The notes under the pieces: model-generated
What the model was told of the DNA's origin: nothing
What the model saw: only the letters and a program-made list of their open reading frames with translations
The model's database searches: none
Shown: positions 15,657-22,334 of the stretch, in pieces
Layout of the letters: each line of letters begins with the position of its first letter
Position numbering within the stretch: position 1 is the stretch's first letter
Made by a program: the position numbers and the translations under genes
Assembly (NCBI GenBank): GCA_036394195.1
Contig: DASWFO010000209.1
Coordinates: forward strand, 1 to 32,607
Direction of reading: 5' to 3'
Origin: DATJPD01 sp036394195
GTDB lineage: Bacteria > Pseudomonadota > Alphaproteobacteria > CACIAM-22H2
DNA: 32,607 nucleotides

Positions 15657-16769
15657 TTGAGAGATCGTGAGACCAAGCGCATCGGCCTCGCGATCGTCGG
15701 CGCCGGCCGCGTCGGCCTGTTCCGCGGCGAGGTCGCGGCGCGGCATCCGGCCGTCGGCTGGATCGGCATCGCCGAGATCAAGCACAACCGCGGCGGCGAC
15801 GTCGCGGGGAAGATCGGCGCCGATTTCGTCACCACCGATTATCGCGAGCTGCTGAAGCGGCCGGAGGTGAACGCCGTCATCGTCGCGACCGACGAGCACC
15901 TGCACGTGGCGCCGGTCCTGGCTGCCGCCGAGCGCGGCCTGCCGATGATGATCGAGAAGCCGCTGGCGACCGAGCTTGCCGAATCCGAGCGCGTCCTGAA
16001 GGCGATCCAGGCCGCCAAGGTCGATGCGGTCGTCGGCTATACCCAGCGCTTCCGCCGCCGCTGGCTGGCGGCGAAGGAGAAGGTGAAGAGCGGGGCCTTG
16101 GGCGACGTCACCCTGGTCACCTCGCGCGCGTTCATGAACCGCCTGGTCGCCATCGACAACTACCGGCGCACCGACAAGCCCGAGACCATCTCGCCGATGG
16201 TGATCTCCGGCACGCATGCCCTCGACATCGTGATGTGGATGATGGAGGCGAAGACGCCCGTCGAGGCGTATGCCCGCTCGGTCGACAAGGTTCTCGGTCC
16301 CGAATATCGCGGCATCGACGCCACCGCCGGCATGATCACGATGAGCGACGGCAGCATCTATCATTGCAGCATCTCCTGGGGCCTGCCGGTGACCTGGCCC
16401 GCCGCCGTCTACAGCCTCGAGGTCGGCATCAACGGCACCACCGGCGTGCTCACCATCGACGACACGCACCGCGATATCGTGCTGGCGGTGAGCGCCCCGC
16501 AATCCGAAGGCTACGCGCCGGACAAGAGCCGCCTGGTCGATTTCATGGGCAGCTATCCGCCGGGCGACATGGCGCTGGGCGAGCTGCGCGGTCCGATGCG
16601 CGAGGAGACAGACCAGTGGCTGAACCGGGTGGCCCTCGGCCTCCCGACCCAGCATGCGACCGCGGCCGAGGCGCATAACCGGCTGATGCTGACCAAGGCG
16701 CTCGATCTCTCGGCGCGCCTGAAGCGGCCCGTCAAGCTGCCGATCACGCCGGAGGACGAGAGGCAGTAG
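15657..16769 (+). CDS. Gfo/Idh/MocA family oxidoreductase (copy 2, TTG start)
   Basis: The protein has 370 residues. Rossmann motif VGAGRVG is at 14-20, EKP at 100-102 and GTHALDIVMW with His187/Asp190 in the C-terminal domain. The start is TTG at 15657 with GTGAGGG eight bases upstream. No in-frame ATG occurs before the nucleotide-binding motif, so a rare start codon is needed. Similarity to copy 1 is evident in DYRELLK, EKPxA, GYxQRF and IDDTHRDxxL, indicating an old tandem duplication. The weak start may lower its yield relative to copy 1. Confidence 0.87.
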   Translation: MRDRETKRIGLAIVGAGRVGLFRGEVAARHPAVGWIGIAEIKHNRGGDVAGKIGADFVTTDYRELLKRPEVNAVIVATDEHLHVAPVLAAAERGLPMMIEKPLATELAESERVLKAIQAAKVDAVVGYTQRFRRRWLAAKEKVKSGALGDVTLVTSRAFMNRLVAIDNYRRTDKPETISPMVISGTHALDIVMWMMEAKTPVEAYARSVDKVLGPEYRGIDATAGMITMSDGSIYHCSISWGLPVTWPAAVYSLEVGINGTTGVLTIDDTHRDIVLAVSAPQSEGYAPDKSRLVDFMGSYPPGDMALGELRGPMREETDQWLNRVALGLPTQHATAAEAHNRLMLTKALDLSARLKRPVKLPITPEDERQ

Positions 16770-16789
16770 GCGCTGAATATAAACAATCG

Positions 16790-16883
16790 TCATGCCCGCG
16801 TCGGTGTCGCGCTTCGCGCGAGCACCTGAGCGGGCATCCATCGCGCCGCTGAACCATGGATTCCCGCGTTCGCGGGAATGACG
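16790..16883. repeat. Dispersed intergenic repeat, 'ATGCCCGCGTCGGTG' family (copy 2)
   Basis: It has the same order of modules as the copy at 7892: ATGCCCGCGTCGGTGTCGCG, then GAGCACCTG and GCGGGCATCCA, followed by a TTCCCGCG-TTCGCGGGAA hairpin ending GGAATGACGA. It lies in the gap between the second Gfo/Idh gene and the third TctC gene, and ends about 20 bp before the TctC start. Confidence 0.7.
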
Positions 16884-16904
16884 AAGAAGGGGAGACGCTG
16901 ACAC

Positions 16905-17879
16905 ATGTGGCGAAAGCTCTTAGCCGGCCTGGCACTCGCGGCACTCACGAGCACGGCCGCCTGGGCACAGGCTTATCCGACCAAGCCGATCCGCCTGATC
17001 ATCCCGTTCGCACCCGGCGGGGCGTCGGACTTCGTGGCCCGGGTCATTCAGAACAAGCTGGCCGATACGCTCGGCCAGCAGATCATCGTCGACAACCGGC
17101 CGGGGGCCGCCGGGGTGCTGGCGACCGAGCTCACCGCGCATTCGGCGCCCGACGGCTATACGCTCTTCCTCGGCAATGTCGGGACACTCGCGGTCAACGC
17201 CAGCGTGTTCGCCAAGGAAATGAAGGTCAACCCGGTCAAGGACCTCGCGGCGATCACGCTGGTCGCCGACACGCCCGACATTCTCGTGCTCAGGAAGGAC
17301 CTGCCGCCGAACAGCGTCAAGGAGCTGGTGGACTACGCGAAGGCGCGCCCCGGCAAGCTCAACTTCGCCTCGCCCGGCAGCGGCAGCCTCAACCGGCTGG
17401 AGATGGAGCTGTTCCGCAAGACGGTCGGGCTCGACATGGTGCACGTCCCCTACAAGGGTGGCGCCGGTCCGGCGGTCACCGACCTGCTCGGCGGCCAGGT
17501 CGATCTGATGTTCACGACGCTGTCGTCGGCGATCAGCCACGTCCAGGCCGGGGCGCTCAAGGGCCTCGCCGTCACCACCGCCAAGCGCAACGCCGGTGTC
17601 GCCAACCTTCCGACCATGATCGAAGCCGGCTATCCGGAGATGGTCAGCAGCTCCTGGCAGGGCGTGGTGGCGCCCGCCGGGACCCCGCACGCCATCATCC
17701 AGAAGGTCTATAAGGCGCTGCTCGACACGGTGGCGAACAAGGATGTGGCGGAGCGCCTGGCGACCGGCGGGGCCGACGTGCGGACCAGCGGGTCGCCCGA
17801 GGAGTTCTCGAGGTTCATGGCGGCCGAGACCCAGCGCTGGGCCGTGGTGGTGAAAGAGTCCGGAGCGACGGCGGATTGA
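16905..17879 (+). CDS. TctC/Bug-family solute-binding protein (copy 3)
   Basis: The protein has 324 residues. A Sec signal peptide of about 21 residues ends AAWA before QAYP. Bug signatures follow: LIIPFAPGGASDFVAR, DNRPGAAGVLATEL, APDGYTLFLGN and VHVPYKGGAGPAVTDLLGGQV. It is a periplasmic carboxylate/aromatic acid receptor. It follows the two Gfo/Idh genes on the plus strand and precedes the amidohydrolase, which suggests capture of a substrate or intermediate for that group. No cognate TctAB subunits are in the window. Confidence 0.93.
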   Translation: MWRKLLAGLALAALTSTAAWAQAYPTKPIRLIIPFAPGGASDFVARVIQNKLADTLGQQIIVDNRPGAAGVLATELTAHSAPDGYTLFLGNVGTLAVNASVFAKEMKVNPVKDLAAITLVADTPDILVLRKDLPPNSVKELVDYAKARPGKLNFASPGSGSLNRLEMELFRKTVGLDMVHVPYKGGAGPAVTDLLGGQVDLMFTTLSSAISHVQAGALKGLAVTTAKRNAGVANLPTMIEAGYPEMVSSSWQGVVAPAGTPHAIIQKVYKALLDTVANKDVAERLATGGADVRTSGSPEEFSRFMAAETQRWAVVVKESGATAD

Positions 17880-17910
17880 TGTAACGGTGATGCCCACCTT
17901 CTAAAAATCG

Positions 17911-18094
17911 TCACCCCGGCCGAGCCCAAATCTTTGCAAGGGGCGAAGCCCCTTGCAAACCCGGGCGAGAGCCGGGGTCCATTGTGCCGATGGCGACATG
18001 GATCCCGGGTCGCGCGGCGCCTTGCGCTGCGTCGCCGGCCTTCAGGCCGCCGACGGGCGCGAAAAAGGGGCGCCGCTTGCCCGGGATGACGGAG
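17911..18094. repeat. Composite intergenic repeat with several hairpins
   Basis: The gap begins GTCACCCCGG and contains a perfect TTGCAAGGGGC/GCCCCTTGCAA hairpin (about 17932-17956), then AGCCGGGGTCCA, and ends CCCGGGATGACGG. The opening and closing modules match the pattern around 21290-21355. No coding capacity is supported. Confidence 0.55.
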
Positions 18095-18110
18095 CGACAG
18101 GAGTTCTTCG

Positions 18111-19109
18111 ATGTCAGCAGCAAAAGTACCTGTGGTCGACACGCACGCGCATTGGTTTCCCGAGGAGTGGGTGAAGCTCATCGAGAAGGAGGGCGCGCGC
18201 AACGGCGCCAGGCTCGGCCGCAACGACCAGGGCCATCCGACCTTCATCACCGAGAAGATGGTGCAGTTCTTCTCGCCGCCGTTCATCGATCTCGATCTGC
18301 GGCTGCAGGCGATGGATGCGGCGCGCGTCGACGTGCACGCGCTGTCGCTGACCTCGCCGATGGTCTATTGGGCGCCGAAGGAGTTCGGCCTGGCCCTGGC
18401 GCAGTGCTACAACGACGCGGCCGCGCGGGCCCACCAGAAGCACCCGAAGCGCCTCATCGGCACGGCGATGCTGCCGATGCAGGCGCCGGATCTGGCGCTG
18501 AAGGAGCTGGAGCGCGCGGCGAAGCTGCCCGGCATGCGCGCCGTCTACATGGCGACCAACATCAACGGCGTCGATCTCGACGAGAAGTCCTTCTGGCCGG
18601 TCTATGCCAAGTGCGAGGAGCTCGGCTGGCCGATTATGCTGCATCCGGTCGACACCATCGGCGCCGACCGCACGAAGAAGTTCTATCTGCGCAATCTGCT
18701 GGGCAATCCATACGAGAGCGGCGTCGCCGCGGCGCATCTGATCTTCGGCGGCGTGCTCGACGCGTTCCCGAAGCTCGAGGTCATGCTGCCGCATGCCGGC
18801 GGGACGTTCCCCGGATTGATCGGCCGGCTCGACCGCGGCGCCAAGGTGCGGCCCGAGCTCAAGCACCTGAAGCAGCCGCCCAGCGCCTATGCGCGCCGCT
18901 TCACCTACGACACGATCGGCCATAACGACGTGATCATCATGAACCTCATCCGCCTGGTCGGCGCCGACCGGGTGATGCTGGGCAGCGATTATTGCTTCGA
19001 CATGGGCTATGACCGCCCGGTCGAAATCGTCGAGGGCCTGAGCGAGATCTCGGGCAGCGAACGCGAGTCGATCCTCGGCGGCACGGCGGCGAAGCTGCTG
19101 CGACTTTGA
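18111..19109 (+). CDS. Amidohydrolase, ACMSD/LigJ-type (amidohydrolase 2 family)
   Basis: The protein has 332 residues and a metal-dependent TIM barrel. Ligands are His12 and His14 (DTHAHW), His178 (LHPVDT), His228 (LPHAGG) and Asp293 (GSDYCFDMGYD), the complete single-zinc set of the aminocarboxymuconate-semialdehyde decarboxylase family. The same family includes gamma-resorcylate decarboxylase and 4-oxalomesaconate hydratase (LigJ). The role is therefore non-hydrolytic decarboxylation or hydration of an aromatic ring-cleavage product, with the substrate unknown. AGGAG lies seven bases before the ATG. It is flanked by repeats, so it may have its own transcript. Confidence 0.88.
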   Translation: MSAAKVPVVDTHAHWFPEEWVKLIEKEGARNGARLGRNDQGHPTFITEKMVQFFSPPFIDLDLRLQAMDAARVDVHALSLTSPMVYWAPKEFGLALAQCYNDAAARAHQKHPKRLIGTAMLPMQAPDLALKELERAAKLPGMRAVYMATNINGVDLDEKSFWPVYAKCEELGWPIMLHPVDTIGADRTKKFYLRNLLGNPYESGVAAAHLIFGGVLDAFPKLEVMLPHAGGTFPGLIGRLDRGAKVRPELKHLKQPPSAYARRFTYDTIGHNDVIIMNLIRLVGADRVMLGSDYCFDMGYDRPVEIVEGLSEISGSERESILGGTAAKLLRL

Positions 19110-19164
19110 CTTTGGACCCACTTAGGGGCTGAATCGGCAACGTGGAAGCGCGTTTTACCAGGAT

Positions 19165-19238
19165 GTCATTGCGAGGAGCGTAGCGACGAAGCAATCCAGG
19201 ACCGTGCCACTGGATCGCTTCGCTTCGCTCGCGATGAC
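19165..19238. repeat. 'GTCATTGCGAG' dispersed inverted repeat (copy 2)
   Basis: This 74-bp copy begins GTCATTGCGAGGAGCGTAGC and ends CTCGCGATGAC, nearly identical in its left half to the copy at 9640. An open frame reading through it into the DapA-type gene begins inside the repeat and is not the real start. Confidence 0.85.
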
Positions 19239-19266
19239 GGAGGCACGCGGCGGGAGGAGAACGAAT

Positions 19267-20190
19267 ATGGCCAGCACCCGGCTCACCGGCATCATCGCGG
19301 CGGCGGCGACCCCGATCCGCGAGGACAATTCGATCGATCTGCCGCGCCTCACCGAGCACTGCCGCCAGCTGCTGGCCCATGGCTGCGATGGTATCAACCT
19401 CCTCGGAACGACCGGCGAGGCCACCTCCTTCTCCAAGCAGCAGCGCCTGGAGGCGATGGAGACCGTCGCCAAGTCGGGCCTGCCGCGCGAGCGCTTCATG
19501 GTCGGCACCGGTGCCGCGGCGATCGCCGACGCCGCCGACCTCACGGCCGCCGCGCGCGATCTGGGATTTGCCGGCGCCCTGCTCTTGCCGCCGTTCTACT
19601 ACAAGGGCATCGACGATCAGTCGGTCGTCGAGTATGTCGAGGCGGTCATGGCGCGGGTCGGCCGCGCCGGCTTGCGCCTGTACCTCTATCACTTCCCGCA
19701 GAACTCGGCCGTGCCGTATTCGCCGAATGCCGTGGAGAAGCTGCACACCGCGCATCCGGAGCAGATCCTGGGTGTGAAGGACAGCTCGGGCGACCTCGCC
19801 TACGCGGCCGAGCTCACGCGCCGGATGCCGAAGCTCGACGTGTTCCCGAGCGCCGAAGGGGCGCTGGCCAAGGCGAAGGAGCACCGCTTCGCCGGCTGCA
19901 TCTCGGCCACCGCCAACATCACCGGACCGTTCGCGCAGGCGGGGTGGCGGGCCCTCGGCACCGACGCCGGCGCGCGGGGCGTCGAGGACGCCGCCAAGAT
20001 CCGCGGCGCGTTCGCCGACTGGCCGCTCATCGCCGGCGTCAAATGGGCGCTCAGCGACCTCTACGGCGATGCGGCCTGGATCCGCATGTGCCCGCCGCTG
20101 CGCGCGTTGACCCCGACCGAGCAGCAGGGCCTGCGTCAGAAGCTCGCCGCGACCCGCTATAGCGAGCTCAACGCAAAATCGGCGGCTTAA
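19267..20190 (+). CDS. DapA-type class I aldolase/lyase (dihydrodipicolinate synthase family)
   Basis: The protein has 307 residues and a TIM barrel forming a Schiff base with substrate. GTTGEA is at 47-52, Tyr141 in LYHFP aligns with the catalytic tyrosine, and Lys171 in GVKDSSGD is the Schiff-base lysine. The family covers DapA, N-acetylneuraminate lyase, KDG aldolase and aromatic-pathway hydratase-aldolases. A catabolic aldolase acting on a pyruvate-yielding substrate is more likely here than lysine synthesis, since no lysine genes are nearby and YHFP replaces the typical DapA YNVP-like segment. The start at 19267 is set by AGGAG eight bases upstream. Confidence 0.88.
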   Translation: MASTRLTGIIAAAATPIREDNSIDLPRLTEHCRQLLAHGCDGINLLGTTGEATSFSKQQRLEAMETVAKSGLPRERFMVGTGAAAIADAADLTAAARDLGFAGALLLPPFYYKGIDDQSVVEYVEAVMARVGRAGLRLYLYHFPQNSAVPYSPNAVEKLHTAHPEQILGVKDSSGDLAYAAELTRRMPKLDVFPSAEGALAKAKEHRFAGCISATANITGPFAQAGWRALGTDAGARGVEDAAKIRGAFADWPLIAGVKWALSDLYGDAAWIRMCPPLRALTPTEQQGLRQKLAATRYSELNAKSAA

Positions 20191-20207
20191 GTCGGCGACC
20201 TTCCCTC

Positions 20208-20402
20208 GTCATGCCGGCGTCGGTGTTTGCGAAGCAAAGCACCTGAGCCGGCATCCAGAGAATTCAACCACGGAGCCACGGAGAGCACGGAGGGGAGTTC
20301 CGTCTTCTCTCCGTGACCTCCGTGTCTCCGTGGTTCATCTTCTGAACAGGACTGGATGCCGGCTCCCCGCTCGGGGGCGGGGACAAGCTTCGCCGGCATG
20401 AC
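20208..20402. repeat. Nested composite repeat: CCGGC palindrome with an inserted 'ACCACGGAG' inverted repeat
   Basis: The outer arms GTCATGCCGGC (20208-20218) and GCCGGCATGAC (20392-20402) are inverted copies. Between them, AACCACGGAGCCACGGAG (20267-20284) faces CTCCGTGTCTCCGTGGTT (about 20318-20335), 17 of 18 matching. The inner element looks inserted into the outer one. The module GAGAATTCAACCACGGAG is repeated at 21181. The element separates two convergent genes. Confidence 0.75.
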
Positions 20403-20407
20403 GACGC

Positions 20408-21139
20408 TCAGCCGGCAGCACCCGGGGCGGCGACCGAAAGCCCGCGCACGTTGTGGCGCTCGATCAGCCGCGCGACCAGGCCGGAGGCCTTCGCCTCCTC
20501 GACGAAGCTTTGCAGGAACGCCGCCGCGGCGGTGTTCTTGCGCGCCGTGCCGATCGCCTGCTGGACGGCGGTGAACCGGCCGTCGAGGATGCGCGCCCCC
20601 GGCAGCTTCTCGACGTCGGAGAGCAGGCGCGGCTTCAGGCCGGCCAGGGCCTCCAGCTTCTGGTCGACGAACTGCTGGTAGGACGCGTCGATGCCGTTGG
20701 CGCGCTTCAGCTCGGCATGTTTGATGTTGCGCTCGAGCCACAGGTCATAGGCGCTGCGCCCCGACACCGAGATGCGCACACCCTTGCGGTCGACGTCGGC
20801 GATGGTCCTGAGTGGCGAGCCGGGCGGAACCAGATAGGTCGCCTCGATCTCGACATAGGCGGCGGTGAACGCGATCTTCTCGGCCCGCTTCGGCTCGGCG
20901 CCGATCAGGCCGATATCCCAGACGTTCGTCTCCGCCGCGTCGGCGAGCTCGCCCGGCGTCTTGAACGGCACGTATTTGACCGGCACGCCGAGGCGGGTCG
21001 CGATCTCGCGCGCCATATCGGGGGCGACCCCGGCCGGATCGCCCGACGGGCTCGACCCGGTGACCAGCAGGAAATTCGACAGATTGATGGCGGCGCGCAA
21101 GGCGCCGGTGGGGGCCAGCTCGGCGATGACGTCGTTCAT
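20408..21139 (-). CDS. Family 3 solute-binding-domain protein without signal peptide
   Basis: The protein has 243 residues with the SBP_bac_3 fold: TGALRAAINLSNFLLVTG, GVAPDMAREIATRLGVPVKY, WDIGLIGAEPKRAEKIAFTA, YLVPPGSPLRTIADVD and a C-terminal FVEEAKASGLVARLIER. Such domains normally bind amino acids for ABC importers. Here the chosen start (AAGGAAC seven bases before 21139) gives MNDVIAELAPTG, directly at the first strand of the fold with no hydrophobic leader. An upstream extension through the repeats is not supported. No ABC permease or ATPase is nearby. The protein is probably cytosolic and may be an enzyme (cyclohexadienyl-dehydratase-like) or sensor; function unknown. Confidence 0.82.
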   Translation of the reverse strand: MNDVIAELAPTGALRAAINLSNFLLVTGSSPSGDPAGVAPDMAREIATRLGVPVKYVPFKTPGELADAAETNVWDIGLIGAEPKRAEKIAFTAAYVEIEATYLVPPGSPLRTIADVDRKGVRISVSGRSAYDLWLERNIKHAELKRANGIDASYQQFVDQKLEALAGLKPRLLSDVEKLPGARILDGRFTAVQQAIGTARKNTAAAAFLQSFVEEAKASGLVARLIERHNVRGLSVAAPGAAG

Positions 21140-21470
21140 GCGGTGTTCCTTATCGTGATCGGCCGATCCTACAGCATCCGGAGAATTCAACCACGGAGGC
21201 ACGGAGGACCCGGAGGAGAAGAGCACCGCAGAGTGCGCAGAGGAGGGCCGAGACCGCAGAGACGGTACGTTTTTTTGAGCGTCACCCCGGCGCCCCTTCC
21301 TTTGCGCCGTCGGCGGCCGCGGCGGCCGGCGACGTAGCGCGCGTCGGGGTCCAGTCCGCCCGGAAACCAACCACCAAGACGCCAAGACATCAAGCGAGAG
21401 AAACCCGGTCCGGATCGCTCCATCATCTTGGCGTCTTGGCGCCTTGGCGGTTCATTCTCGGAACTGCCGA
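21140..21470. repeat. Gene-free gap with three repeat modules
   Basis: The 331 bp contain GAGAATTCAACCACGGAG at 21181 (26-nt match, one mismatch, to 20258-20283), a GTCACCCCGG/CGGGGTCCAG pair at about 21281-21356, and an inverted pair of 'CCAAGACGCCAAG' type: 21367-21390 on one side and 21424-21451 (TCTTGGCGTCTTGGCGCCTT) on the other. No gene is seen. The last hairpin sits directly beyond the RidA-like stop codon. Confidence 0.65.
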
Positions 21471-21956
21471 TTACTTCGCCGCCGTGACCGCGGTGACGTC
21501 GACCTCGACCATCATCCCGGGCCAGGCGAGCTGGCTGACGTTGAGCAGCGTGTGCGCCGGCGCCGGCGCGTCGCCGAATGCCTCGGTGCGGCACTTGCCG
21601 ACGTCGATCACGTAGCGCATGTCGGTCACGTAGGTGACGATCTTGACCACGTCGTTGAACGTGGCGCCGTTGGCGGCGAGGGCGCGCTTGATCTTGTCGT
21701 AGGCGTAGCGGCACTGGCCCATCAGGTCGCCGGGGTGGCGGATATCGCCGCGCTTGCCGGCCTCATCCTCGGCGCCGACGCCGGCGAGGAAGATGAACTT
21801 GCCCGGATTGACCACGGTCACGGCCTCGGAAAACAGGCCTTTGGTCCATTCGGAGTAGTTGTAGTTCTTCTTTTCATAGGCGCCTTGCGCCTTGGCGGTC
21901 GACGCGGCCGCAATGGCCAGCACGGCGGCGATGGCGATAGACGTGAGCTTCAGCAT
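21471..21956 (-). CDS. Exported RidA/YjgF-family protein
   Basis: The protein has 161 residues, some 30 longer than ordinary RidA because of an N-terminal Sec signal peptide (hydrophobic residues 3-22, cut after AKA). The rest is a YjgF domain: FIFLAGVGA, DLMGQCRYAYDKIKRALAA, NDVVKIVTYVTDM and PAHTLLNVSQLAWPGMMVEV. In RidA proper, an arginine in the PxR segment (Arg105) holds the substrate carboxylate for imine hydrolysis; here that position is His135, while Glu151 near the end is kept. It is therefore an atypical Rid protein of unknown activity in the periplasm. The ribosome-binding site AGGGGAG is strong. Confidence 0.85.
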   Translation of the reverse strand: MLKLTSIAIAAVLAIAAASTAKAQGAYEKKNYNYSEWTKGLFSEAVTVVNPGKFIFLAGVGAEDEAGKRGDIRHPGDLMGQCRYAYDKIKRALAANGATFNDVVKIVTYVTDMRYVIDVGKCRTEAFGDAPAPAHTLLNVSQLAWPGMMVEVDVTAVTAAK

Positions 21957-22045
21957 GATGCTTCTCCCCTCGTTTGAGGCTCCGGGCGGAGCCGTCCCAC
22001 ATTAGAGCGGTTTCCGATCACGTCCAAAGCAGGCGAGCGGGATCC

Positions 22046-22149
22046 ACAAGACCTCACCGCCAAGGCGCCAAGCGACGGAGGCGTCAGTGCACCAACTCGT
22101 CGCCCCGGCGAAAGCCGGGGCCCTGGATGCCGGCTTTCGCCGGCATGAC
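22046..22149. repeat. Intergenic repeat modules upstream of the YtcJ-type amidohydrolase
   Basis: CTCACCGCCAAGGCGCCAAG at about 22052 matches the 'CCAAG' family at 21424 (reverse strand). GTCGCCCCGGCGAAAGCCGG and a GATGCCGGC-TTTC-GCCGGCATGAC hairpin (about 22099-22149) match the CCGGC family at 20208-20402. The 378-bp gap 21957-22334 otherwise shows no gene, and promoters for the two divergent genes must be within it but are not obvious. Confidence 0.6.
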
Positions 22150-22334
22150 GAAAGAAAGGAAAGCCCGCCGCTTCGGCGGACCGAATCCGACGCGAGCAAG
22201 TGCGAGCGCGCGCCCTAATGGGCGCGGAAGCCAAGCGCGCGGATGCGCGCGCCCGGCGCCTGAGGGACTAAACATTGAGGTGCGGCAGTGCTAGCCTCCG
22301 TCGCGCCATCACACCGACACGCCGGGAGACCGCC

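Noticed and set aside
14511..16904. A 797-codon minus-strand frame opposite both Gfo/Idh genes
   Set aside because: Long but compositionally odd, no motif, and it lies over two genes with complete family signatures on the plus strand. Treated as a GC-driven shadow frame.
19204..19266. An earlier start for the DapA-type gene inside the repeat
   Set aside because: The extra residues are encoded by the GTCATTGCGAG element and lack a ribosome-binding site; AGGAG precedes the ATG at 19267, where homology begins.
21140..21385. N-terminal extension of the solute-binding protein that might supply a signal peptide
   Set aside because: The extension passes through intergenic repeats, is Arg/Pro-rich rather than hydrophobic, and a good AAGGAAC site serves the ATG at 21139.
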